Shown piece by piece: positions 1 through 6,718 of a DNA stretch of 11,264 nucleotides (its first letter is position 1; every line of letters starts with the position of its first letter). This DNA is from Actinomyces sp. (GTDB lineage Bacteria > Actinomycetota > Actinomycetes > Actinomycetales > Actinomycetaceae), in assembly GCF_030530635.1 (NCBI RefSeq), contig NZ_JAUMUL010000082.1:1-11264 (forward strand), given 5' to 3'. Below the pieces are notes generated by a model. That model was not told the origin of the DNA and searched no databases. It saw only the letters and a list, made by a program, of their open reading frames with translations. The translations under genes were made by a program, and so were the position numbers.

Positions 1-47
1 TTGGCCCGGCGCCCCCAACCCCTCGTCGTGTCAGCATCACTGCTCAT
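1..47 (-). CDS. 5' end of an unidentified minus-strand gene
   Basis: Reading the minus strand, an AGGAGG ribosome binding site (55-60) is followed after 7 bases by ATG (45-47), then 15 open codons reading MSSDADTTRGWGRRA before the window edge. The short stretch is GC-rich like the right-hand genes and unlike the low-GC DNA beside it. It is therefore probably the first resident gene bordering the island. Too little is visible to name a product. The strong Shine-Dalgarno match and spacing are the only support. Confidence 0.45.
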   Translation of the reverse strand, partial: MSSDADTTRGWGRRA

Positions 48-60
48 CGCGCACCCTCCT

Positions 61-990
61 CAAGGTGTCACGAAGACCCTACCCATGCGGTCTAGTCCTC
101 AGCCCGAAACCGGACACGAACGCTGAAACAAATCAGGCGGGCCACTCTGTTGGGATTCGCTGCCAGTGCCGGTCCGTTTTGCTACACCGTCCACGGGCGC
201 CACCTCGACCATCAATCGGGAAGAACTGTGGGCAAGCAGGCCGTGAGTAAGTAAAGTAGATCAACCACCGGGTGTCCTTCATCCGTTCCTTCCTAGAATA
301 CGTCATCGCCACTCTGAATAATTGGAAGATCCTGTCAACCGGCTGCCGCCACGTCCCGAACAATCTGCCGGACATCGTCATCATGAGCACGGACTCAATT
401 GCGGTTTCGAACCGTATATAGTACAACCACGCGAGTAACGCGCTATAAGTCCAAGTGCCGCATGGCCGTATGACGAATGTTGCTTCGTAATTAATTGGTG
501 TGGTGACGGGTGTTTGGCGCGCCTTATCGGAATAGCGTCCGCTGGCCACGATACGTGTCCCTAGGATGTTGATCCAGTATCGTGATTGCCTGCACGTTCA
601 GCGGTCTTCGGAAGTCGTGGCTTGGCGTGGTGTCGTGGTGGGCGACGTTCGTAACTCGGGAAGTCCGTGAAAGGCAACGGGAAAACTAGGCGTTGATTGG
701 TAGGCAAGAAAGCTGAGATTCAGGGGCCCAGGTTCTTTAGAATTGCGAGTGTGCGACTGGGGCGCACAATCGAACTGCATGCGGATATGTGCGGTAATGA
801 TCAGCTTGGGCGATTGTCTTCCGGTGACGCTCAAAGGCGGCCCTGTCGTATAACTGAGAATCAGCAAGCGCCGAGTTGAAGTCGGCCTGCAGAGCGGGAC
901 GGGGTATCGGGGAATGAGCTGTGGCATTGCGGTGCGGGGCGCGTGTAACGGGGTCGACTGAGCCTTAGGGCCCATGTGGAGTGGCAATGC
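61..990. other. Long low-GC stretch without a convincing gene
   Basis: About 930 bases of visibly lower GC than the 4335-11264 region. Both strands are broken up by stops. The longest open frame, 133-549 on the minus strand, has no good ribosome binding site, a composition rich in R, T and W, and no family I recognise. A small dyad TGTGCG-N7-CGCACA sits at 750-768. I see no tRNA, CRISPR or inverted-repeat-bounded element. It is best read as decayed or foreign intergenic DNA at the left edge of an island. Confidence 0.5.
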
Positions 991-1089
991 ATGAGTGTAA
1001 CCGGTGTCTCGCTGGTGTATGGGGGCGCGATTCGTTCCATGACTGGTGCGTTTGCGGTATTATTGCGTGTGGGGGGTGACGACATCTAA
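991..1089 (+). pseudogene. Small ORF with weak ketosynthase-like N-terminus, probable remnant
   Basis: A 32-codon frame starting ATG at 991 with GGAG at 978-981 as a possible ribosome binding site. It begins MSVTGVSLVYGGA and ends LLRVGGDDI before TAA. The pattern V-T-G-V near the start, then about 15 residues later a helix ending L-L-R-x-G-x-x-x-I, is how many beta-ketoacyl synthase proteins begin (VTGxGxVxxxG ... LxxGxxGI). The frame then hits stops at 1087 and again at 1090, so if it is a ketosynthase only the first 32 residues survive. The TAA overlaps the next ATG (TAATG). The resemblance is read by eye over a short stretch and could be chance. Confidence 0.25.
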
Positions 1090-1292
1090 TGACTCGGGCA
1101 CATGTAGCGAAGGCCTTAGTACCTGTTTTCACTGTCGGTGCGACCGCTCTGATGCCAGCTGTGAGTTGCGTCGCCGATGCTCAGAGCGGTTTAGCTTGGT
1201 TGCTGATTGAGAGATTGTCGAAGACATATGAAGGTTTCAGATTCTACTGTTTCACATACGGACGCGACGTGTTCGGCGGCGTGGCTGGGTGA
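1089..1292 (+). CDS. Small hypothetical protein with signal-like N-terminus
   Basis: A 67-residue frame starting at the ATG inside TAATG (1087-1091), with a G-rich GGGGGGTG at 1071-1078 that could serve as a ribosome binding site. The N-terminus has R3 and K8, then a mostly hydrophobic run (about residues 9-25) and an A-D-A near 29-31, which loosely fits a Sec signal peptide. The C-terminal half contains C, Y and F residues and ends FGGVAG. It ends 28 bases before the oxoamine synthase gene and could be co-transcribed with it. No family recognised. It may equally be a fragment of a decayed larger gene, since the neighbouring upstream frame also looks truncated. Confidence 0.3.
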   Translation: MTRAHVAKALVPVFTVGATALMPAVSCVADAQSGLAWLLIERLSKTYEGFRFYCFTYGRDVFGGVAG

Positions 1293-1320
1293 CAGAAATG
1301 TGGACTAGAAGGAGTTTTCG

Positions 1321-2568
1321 GTGATGGATGACAGCCTAACGTCTTCGCGCGTTCCGGCAGGCGGCTCGTGGCCGGTCGGGCAATTTGTCGCCCAAATGGT
1401 CGGTGCGGGCATTGATCTGGATGTTCCGGTTCTTGAAGGTGGATCGGGAGCAAGGGTGTGTGTTGATAATCGCGAAGTACTGAATTTTGCAGGATGCAGT
1501 TTGCTCGGTATGCACTTGCACCCTGCAGTTGTCGACTCGTTTTGCCGCAACGCTCGACGCTATGGATTGGCGACCGGCGGTTCCAGACTAGTACAGGGTA
1601 AATTACGCCCGATTCGCGATTTGGAAGCTCAGATAGCTTTGTCGACCGGCAAGTCGGCGGCTATCACGTTTGCTTCTGGGGCTTTGGCAAACATCGGGTT
1701 CGTCCATGCCATGAGTGGTTTGTTCAAGATGGCCGAGGGCGTTGAACTTGATTTGAGTAAGACGGTGTTTGTCTTGGATCGCGATTGTCATTGGAGTCTC
1801 TGGAAGGCGGTGGAGAAACTACGAGGATCCGACCGGTTATATCGTTTCGCGCATAATGATGTCGGTTCTCTCGAGACGGTCCTAAAGCGCATAAGAGGTC
1901 GTAGGGCGGTGGTGATGTTCGAGTCGGTTTATTCGGTTGACGGTTCGATTGCCCCAATACGTGATATCGTCGGCTGCGCCAATGAGTACGGCGCCTTGAC
2001 TTACGTTGACGACGCCAATGGTTATTTGGTATATGACACGCCGGGGCGTGGATTCGACGATGATTTCGCATCGTTGACGGATGTGACGTTTCGGATGGTG
2101 TCCTTGTCTAAGTCGATCGGCCTGGAAGGTGGAGCTATTGCGGGTCCGGAGGCCTTTATTGATGTCATCGAGTGGCTGTCAGGTACGTCTGCGTTCACGT
2201 CTAGTATATTACCGGCTAACGCTGGTGCGGCGCTCACCGCTTCGGATGTTATCTCGTCAGATAGACGGCTTATGGACAAATATCTTCGGCGCGCTCGTGA
2301 TCTGCGTGAGTCGCTGATTGAGCGGGGTTATGCCGCGGCATCATCACGGTCTTATATTATTAATATACGAATCGGCAGTGACGATGTTGCCGAGGATGTA
2401 CGTCGCGAGTTTCTGGGTGCCGGTTTCCTGATCCCGGTGTTTCGCTATCCGGCTTCGCGGCGCAATGATGCCGGCATTCGGCTGGTGCTTAGCGCGCTGC
2501 ATACGGATGCTGACATTGCGTCTTTTCTGCATTGCCTCGATGATGTTCGGCGCCGGACAGGTTTTTGA
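1321..2568 (+). CDS. Atypical PLP-dependent alpha-oxoamine synthase family protein
   Basis: A 415-residue fold-type I PLP enzyme of the AONS/KBL/serine palmitoyltransferase/CqsA type, whose members condense an amino acid with an acyl thioester and lose CO2. Family landmarks in order: an N-F-x-x-x-x-L-L-G-x-x-x-H-P block near residue 55; YGLATGGSRLVQG near 80; F-A-S-G-A-L-A-N-I-G near 120; D-x-x-x-H with H157, the PLP-stacking His; S-V-Y-S-V-D-G near 200; VDDANG at 229-234; SLSKSIGLEGG with K264 as Schiff-base lysine. D230 should bind the PLP ring nitrogen. Two usual residues differ: VDEAH is VDDAN (N233 for His), and the His in G-x4-H-x2-LE is Ile. AGAAGGAG at 1307-1314 supports start at GTG 1321 or ATG 1324, three bases later. 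Low-GC codon use unlike the right-hand genes suggests transfer. Substrate is not predictable; other class I/II aminotransferase-fold activity is possible. Confidence 0.82.
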   Translation: MMDDSLTSSRVPAGGSWPVGQFVAQMVGAGIDLDVPVLEGGSGARVCVDNREVLNFAGCSLLGMHLHPAVVDSFCRNARRYGLATGGSRLVQGKLRPIRDLEAQIALSTGKSAAITFASGALANIGFVHAMSGLFKMAEGVELDLSKTVFVLDRDCHWSLWKAVEKLRGSDRLYRFAHNDVGSLETVLKRIRGRRAVVMFESVYSVDGSIAPIRDIVGCANEYGALTYVDDANGYLVYDTPGRGFDDDFASLTDVTFRMVSLSKSIGLEGGAIAGPEAFIDVIEWLSGTSAFTSSILPANAGAALTASDVISSDRRLMDKYLRRARDLRESLIERGYAAASSRSYIINIRIGSDDVAEDVRREFLGAGFLIPVFRYPASRRNDAGIRLVLSALHTDADIASFLHCLDDVRRRTGF

Positions 2569-2583
2569 GCACTTCGACGCTAG

Positions 2584-2885
2584 TTGTGGCGGCGGCGTGT
2601 TGTTGTCCAGGGGTTCTGGACGACTGTCGGATTGCTGGGGGTCTGGGCGTACGCGGGACGTAGCGCGACCTTCTGATGACGAAGGGTCGTGTATGGAGGC
2701 CGAGAGCGGAGAGGTCTTGGCGCGATGCCGTCATACAACACGACGGCCGTATCGTGCCGGTGTCTGACGGGGATGTTCGCAGGGGGTTTCCGGCCCGCGT
2801 GATCGACCGCGGGGTGTGCTACTGCCTGGAGGAGCATGTTTACTTGTCTGTGTATGCCCTGATTGAGGGGACCTTTTGGGCATGA
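2584..2885 (+). other. Overlapping small ORFs of unknown status after the oxoamine synthase
   Basis: Two short frames overlap head to tail. TTG 2584 to TGA 2676 encodes about 30 residues: WRRR followed by a hydrophobic run that could be one membrane helix. The ATG at 2676 shares a base with that stop (TGATG) and opens a 69-residue frame ending at TGA 2883-2885. The second product contains RVIDRGVCYCLEEHVYLSVYALIEG, written here with Cys-x-Cys near residues 48-50 as its only notable feature. Its stop overlaps the next ATG (ATGA at 2882-2885). No good ribosome binding sites and no family recognised. This could be a broken gene or chance open frames. Confidence 0.2.
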
Positions 2886-3048
2886 GTGCGACTGACGAGA
2901 ATAGAAGACTGCCTTGTCTGAAGCCTCTCAGGGCGTGCGTGATGTGGCCGTCTCCGGAGCGCTGGATGGTTTGTTTGAGCAGGTCAGTTCCAGAGGTGGC
3001 CTGACCGGTGCTGGCGGTTTGCTGTCAGCGTTGTTGGTTGTTGAATGA
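2882..3048 (+). pseudogene. N-terminal remnant of an IS256-family (mutator-type) transposase
   Basis: In the frame from 2905 to the TGA at 3046-3048 the product reads KTALSEASQGVRDVAVSG, then ALDGLFEQV, then GGLTGAGGLLSALL. The pattern L-F-x-x-hydrophobic followed about ten residues later by L-T-G-x-G-G-L-L-x-x-L-L matches the start of actinobacterial IS256-family transposases. An ATG at 2882 gives a plausible start (MSATDEN) in a neighbouring frame, so a frameshift near 2901-2907 is implied. The frame ends 5 bases before the IS5-type element; the catalytic part is absent and I could not find a continuation right of that element. It is non-functional if the call is right. The match is by eye over about 45 residues. 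Confidence 0.45.
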
Positions 3049-3052
3049 GGCC

Positions 3053-3072
3053 CCGGAGGGTTATTCATGGGG
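3053..3072. repeat. Left terminal inverted repeat of the IS5-family element
   Basis: CCGGAGGGTTATTCATGGGG on the plus strand, identical over 20 bases to the reverse complement of 3948-3967. It contains the transposase stop codon. Confidence 0.9.
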
Positions 3073-3839
3073 TGTATGTGAAGGTGAGTGCGAGTGTGGC
3101 GGTGATGGTTGTTGGGAAGGTTTGTATGGGTCGGCGGTAGCCGGTGTGTAGGACGCACGAGGTCTTGAGGTTGGCGATGGCTCTCTCGACGACGTAGCGG
3201 ATGCGGTTGACGCTGGTGTTGAAGGCCTTGTCGGCCTCGTGCAGCGCCAGCCCGGGCAGCTTCTTGATGGGGGTGGTCATGCCCAGCCCGGTGTAGCCCT
3301 TGTCCCCGATATGCCGGGGAGCGTCCTGCCCGGGCGGCAGGTCCTCGGCTGGTACCTCGAGCAGTCCCGACGCTCTCAGGGCGGTGGCGTCGTGCACGGA
3401 GGCGGGCAGCGGGTCCGAGACCCACACCAGGGCGCCGGTGGGGGTGCAGGCGACCTGCACGTTCAGCCCGGTGGTGCGGTACTTGCCCGAGAAGAGGCCA
3501 GGCACCCCCCTTCCAGTCCCAGGTCTTCAGTACGGTGCCATCAATGATCAGGGTTTGGGTGGGGTCCAGGTCATCCACCGTGGGCACGCTGTGTGCCAGG
3601 GCGCGGGCGATGAGGCTGGTGTAGGCGCTGATGTTCCGGCAGGCGGTGGGCTGGGAGATGTCGAAGGTCTCGGCCAGGACCTGCTGGGTGAGGTTGTGTC
3701 GCAGCGCCATGACCGTGAGCTTGACCCGCTGGTGCAGGCCCAGCACCCGGGATCCCGCCTTGGGCAGGTCACCGTGCTCGCGCAGGGCGGCGCACAGGTC
3801 GGTGAGTTGGTGGCGGTCGAGCTTCGTGCTAGCGTTCAT
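3065..3839 (-). pseudogene. Frameshifted IS5-family DDE transposase
   Basis: The ATG at 3837-3839 opens an N-terminal helix-turn-helix region (LTQQVLAETFDISQPTACRNI). The first catalytic Asp is in LIIDGT, and W-D-W follows. At a run of six C on the plus strand (3505-3510, G6 in the coding sense) the frame shifts. The second half continues one frame over as GLFSGKYRTTGLNVQV, then VSDPLPASVHDA, GDKGYTGLGM with the second Asp, and RYVVERAIANLK, which fits the R-x3-E-x6-K signature of IS5 transposases. All catalytic residues are present. Removing one G restores a continuous protein of about 257 residues, a normal length for the group. The needed change is +1, not the usual -1 programmed slip, so a mutation or a homopolymer sequencing error is likelier than programmed frameshifting. 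Confidence 0.88.
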
Positions 3840-3947
3840 GGTGGCGGCCTGCTTTCCGAGAAGTTTGGACTATGACACCCAAAGCGTCTCAGGAGCAGGC
3901 CGTCCCAACCCTCACCCACCACACACGCGTGTCGACAATCCCCACAC

Positions 3948-3967
3948 CCCCATGAATAACCCTCCGG
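3948..3967. repeat. Right terminal inverted repeat of the IS5-family element
   Basis: The exact 20-base reverse complement of 3053-3072. It lies about 108 bases upstream of the transposase start, leaving room for the transposase promoter between repeat and gene. Confidence 0.9.
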
Positions 3968-4241
3968 ATACTGCCTGAGCAGACTGAAGGCAGGTGCTCG
4001 TCATAGTCGTTGCTGCATAAGCAGATTTACGCGGCGACAAAAGAATCGACCGCCCCAGGCGATGGCCACATCACGGAACCTGGTCATCAACGTCATACTC
4101 TCTGGCTGCAACTCGGCTCTGCGATTGCGTCGGCCAGCAGAGTTATGACGCGAAGACCGGCCAACGGCTATCTGATTCCCAGCAATCCCTGCCCAGCCAC
4201 CGACTTTGCCGAGCCCCTGGGCGTCTTATGGGCTATGTTGT
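3968..4241. other. Gene-free stretch between the IS element and the PTS gene
   Basis: About 270 bases of intermediate GC. A short dyad CTGCCT-N11-AGGCAG (3971-3993) lies just right of the IS end. Open frames on either strand are short, lack ribosome binding sites and resemble nothing I know. No continuation of the IS256-like fragment from the other side of the IS is visible. It is probably the right border of the low-GC island. Confidence 0.4.
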
Positions 4242-4289
4242 CGGTGATGGTAGGCCCCCTCAAATCAAAATGTGGGCCTACCACCACCG
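4242..4289 (-). terminator. Large stem-loop downstream of the PTS gene
   Basis: GGTAGGCCC (4249-4257) and GGGCCTACC (4274-4282) form a perfect 9-bp stem with an AT-rich 16-base loop. The pairing extends outward through T4248-A4283, one A-C mismatch, and CGGTG/CACCG at 4242-4246 and 4285-4289, giving 15 pairs in all. It lies 45 bases past the PTS stop codon, so it is a good candidate terminator for that minus-strand gene. There is no U-tract after the stem, as is common in high-GC actinobacteria. Confidence 0.55.
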
Positions 4290-4334
4290 GCGTTTGGACG
4301 GGGCGGACGATCGGTGTTGTCGGCTCGTGTGCGA

Positions 4335-6383
4335 TCAGGCGTTGATGCGCAGCAGCGGATCGCCCGGGGCCACCTCGCCGGTCGCGATCGCCTCCACGGA
4401 GGCGAAGGCCGCGGTGTTGGTGATCAGCACCGGCGTGGTCAGCGGGTGCCCGGCCGCCTCGACGGCCGCCCGGTCCACGCGTACCAGCTCCTGGCCCGCC
4501 TCGACCCGGTCGCCCTGCTTGACCAGAACCTCGAAGCCTTTGCCCTCCATCTCGACCGTGTCCAGACCGACGTGGATGAGCACCTCCACACCCGAGTCCA
4601 GGTTGATGCCGTAGGCGTGCCCGGACTCCGGCGCCACCACCACGGTGCCGGCAGCCGGGGCGACGACCACGATCTGCTGCTCGGAGGGCTCGATGCCCGC
4701 TCCCTGGCCGACGGCGCCCCCGGAGAACACCGGGTCGGCCACCTCGGCGAGCGGCACCACCGTGCCGCGCACGGGGGAGACCAGCTCCGTGACCGTGCCT
4801 GCGACCAGGGCCGGCTTGGGTTCGGTCTGGGCCTTGGCGGCCTCCTCCAGCGCCAGGTCGGCGGCGGTCTCCTCCGGGGAGGCCTCGACCACGCTGTCGG
4901 CGGCCGCCAGCGCCTCCGCCTTCTCCTCCGCCGTGCGGTAGTCGGAGATGAACAGGATGATGAAGGAGGTGAAGAAGGCCGCGGCGATCCCGATCGCGTA
5001 TAGGGCGACGGGGGAGAAGACCGGGATGGTCAACAGCGAGGTGAAGGCGAAGGTGCTTGCGTTGACACCGCCGCCCAGGCCGATGATCAGACCGCCCACG
5101 GCGCAGCCGACCAGCATGCGCGGGTAGATGCGCTTGAAGCGCAGGTGGATACCGTACAGGCTCGGCTCGGCGATGCCGCCGAACAGACCGGCCGCCAGCG
5201 CACCGGAGGCGGTCTGCCGCATCTCTTTGTCGTTCTCCCGGAGGGAGATGGCCAGCACCGCCGCGGTGGCGCCGAAGCAGGCGAAGTTCCAGGCACCCAT
5301 GGGGCCCTGAATGAAGTCGTACCCCAGGGAGTTGATGTTGGCCAGCATCAGCGCGTTGAGCGGCCAGTGCAGGCCCAGCGGCACCAGGAACGGGTACAGC
5401 AGCGGGATGATAATGGCGAAGACGATCGGGGCGGTGTTGTTCAACCAGGCCAGGGCGCTACCCAGGGCGGTACCGAGCCAGATGCCCAGCGGGCCCAGGA
5501 GGAAGGCCGTGATCGGCATCATGATCACGAAGGACAGGAAGGGCACGAACACCATCTGCAGGTTCGGGGAGATGATCCGGGTCAGGCCCTTGTACAGCGG
5601 TGCCAGGAGCGCCACCATGATCAACGGCGTGAACACCTGGCCGCCGTAGTCGTTCAGCTGCATGGGCAGCCCGAACACGGTGGCGGTACACAGGTCGGTG
5701 CCGAGGGTCTCGTTGACGGTGCAGGTGACGCCGCTCGTCAGCTCGGGGTCACTCATGTAGATGAAGTTCGGCGTGATGAGGGCGGCCATGACGGCGGTGC
5801 CCACCCACGGGTCGATCCGCAGCTTCTTGGAGGCGTTGTAGGCCACCATGATCGGCAGGAAGTAGAACACCGAGCGGTACATCGCGTCCACGAAGGCCAG
5901 GGAGGCGGGTTTGACGTCGGCACGGGTGTCAATGAATCCCAGCGCCTCGGCCACGGCCTCGCCGGCGATGATCAGGGAGGTGCCCAGCAGCACTGGCAGC
6001 AGGGGCCGGAAGGAGTCGGACAGGTACTCGAAGAACGCGTCCACGAAGGCGTTCTTGCCACGGGCCTTGGCGCGGGCGGCGGCCTTGACGTCGGCGTCCG
6101 ACTGGCCCGACTTGGAGCCTGCACCGCCCTTCATGGCGGGCAGGTTCATGATTTCGTCGTACACGCCCTGCACGGCGCCGCCAATGATGATCTGGTAGCG
6201 GTCGCCCGCCTGCGGGACCGCCCCCATCACGCCGGGGATCTTCTCCACCGTGGCCTTGTCGACAACGGAGGCGTCCTGGAGTTCGAAGCGCAAACGAGTC
6301 GCGCAGTGGGTGAGATTGACGATGTTCTCGGGGCCGCCCACGGCCTCGAGAATCGCTTCTGGAGCGGATGTAGTTGTTGCCAT
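4335..6383 (-). CDS. PTS sugar permease, fused EIIBCA (glucoside/sucrose/trehalose type)
   Basis: A 682-residue inner-membrane transporter that takes up and phosphorylates a sugar using phosphate passed from HPr. The domain order is IIB-IIC-IIA, as in BglF. IIB (about 1-90) carries the phospho-cysteine C27 in NLTHCATRLRF. IIC (about 110-480) has some ten hydrophobic segments and the conserved GIAEPSLYG motif with E406. A charged Ala/Glu-rich linker (about 482-535) precedes IIA (about 537-670), with H589 in SGHAYGI and the phospho-accepting H604 in EVLIHVGLDT. The protein is longer than BglF-type enzymes, mainly in the two linkers and a loop with TCTVNETLGTDLC near residue 220. The start is ATG at 6381-6383 with a modest TAAGG nearby. 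No glycosidase or antiterminator gene lies beside it, so the sugar cannot be fixed; beta-glucoside, sucrose and trehalose are all possible. Confidence 0.93.
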   Translation of the reverse strand: MATTTSAPEAILEAVGGPENIVNLTHCATRLRFELQDASVVDKATVEKIPGVMGAVPQAGDRYQIIIGGAVQGVYDEIMNLPAMKGGAGSKSGQSDADVKAAARAKARGKNAFVDAFFEYLSDSFRPLLPVLLGTSLIIAGEAVAEALGFIDTRADVKPASLAFVDAMYRSVFYFLPIMVAYNASKKLRIDPWVGTAVMAALITPNFIYMSDPELTSGVTCTVNETLGTDLCTATVFGLPMQLNDYGGQVFTPLIMVALLAPLYKGLTRIISPNLQMVFVPFLSFVIMMPITAFLLGPLGIWLGTALGSALAWLNNTAPIVFAIIIPLLYPFLVPLGLHWPLNALMLANINSLGYDFIQGPMGAWNFACFGATAAVLAISLRENDKEMRQTASGALAAGLFGGIAEPSLYGIHLRFKRIYPRMLVGCAVGGLIIGLGGGVNASTFAFTSLLTIPVFSPVALYAIGIAAAFFTSFIILFISDYRTAEEKAEALAAADSVVEASPEETAADLALEEAAKAQTEPKPALVAGTVTELVSPVRGTVVPLAEVADPVFSGGAVGQGAGIEPSEQQIVVVAPAAGTVVVAPESGHAYGINLDSGVEVLIHVGLDTVEMEGKGFEVLVKQGDRVEAGQELVRVDRAAVEAAGHPLTTPVLITNTAAFASVEAIATGEVAPGDPLLRINA

Positions 6384-6502
6384 GTTGACCTTACCGTCGG
6401 CCGTCGTCCCCTCGAGCGGAGGGGCCGGCGGGCTGGGTTGGAGGGGCCCGGTCGCATAGGACCCCGCCCGTCAGGGTAACGCGCTCAAGGGTGATCTTGC
6501 AC

Positions 6503-6526
6503 ATACGCCCTTTCGGGCTCGCGTAT
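6503..6526. promoter_or_regulatory. Candidate operator dyad upstream of the PTS gene
   Basis: ATACGC (6503-6508) and GCGTAT (6521-6526) are perfect inverted copies. A second inner dyad, GCCC-TTTC-GGGC (6507-6518), is nested off-centre. The site is about 120 bases upstream of the PTS start in the divergent region, a reasonable place for a sugar-responsive repressor or activator. No regulator gene is in the window, so the role is inferred from position and symmetry alone. Confidence 0.3.
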
Positions 6527-6690
6527 TGCGAGGCGACACGCCGCACACTGCCAGGGCGGGCGTGCGGTCGCATGACCGCCATGGGCGAAGCCCGAATACA
6601 CGCCGAAATCCACCGCGGTGCTTGGCCGCACCCTCTCGGGGGCCGCATCCACAGGCGGCCAGCGGGAGGTGCCCGCCGCGGCGCACGCTA

Positions 6691-6718
6691 GGTGCGACGG
6701 CGAAGACGTCGTCGCACC
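6691..6718 (+). other. 12-bp stem with AAGA tetraloop upstream of the acidic hypothetical gene
   Basis: GGTGCGACGGCG (6691-6702), loop AAGA (6703-6706) and CGTCGTCGCACC (6707-6718) pair over 12 positions with one G-U. It lies 86 bases before the ATG at 6805. There is no T-run after it. It could be a 5'-leader structure, an attenuator, or a terminator of a short upstream transcript. Confidence 0.4.

Larger units (their letters stand above)
3053..3967 (-). mobile_element. IS5-family insertion sequence (IS427-like), about 0.91 kb
   Basis: Perfect 20-bp inverted repeats at 3053-3072 and 3948-3967 bound a minus-strand transposase of the IS5/IS427 type. With one base of slack, the repeats extend through another TGT. 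The transposase stop codon (3065-3067) lies inside the left repeat, as is usual for compact IS elements. The outer four bases are CCGG on both sides. As CCGG is itself palindromic, it could be part of the repeats or a 4-bp target duplication, which would make the element 3057-3963. The element is more GC-rich than the flanks and lies in the accessory region; it is probably unable to move unaided because its transposase frame is broken. Confidence 0.88.

Noticed and set aside
402..414. CGGTTTCGAACCG, resembling a tRNA T-arm
   Set aside because: The stem would leave only a 3-base loop, and no acceptor, D or anticodon arm is found around it.
133..549. 138-residue minus-strand frame in the left low-GC region
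   Set aside because: No ribosome binding site, unusual composition and no recognisable family; probably a chance open frame.
3300..3875. 191-residue plus-strand frame inside the IS element
   Set aside because: It is antisense to the transposase, whose catalytic motifs are clear on the minus strand.
3869..4008. GACTATGAC inside the IS and its inverse GTCATAGTC just outside it
   Set aside because: A 9-base match with one copy inside and one outside the element does not fit the IS ends and is likely chance.
5145..6479. 444-residue plus-strand open frame rich in His, Gly, Gln and Arg
   Set aside because: It is exactly antisense to the PTS permease gene, and its composition is that of a high-GC shadow frame.
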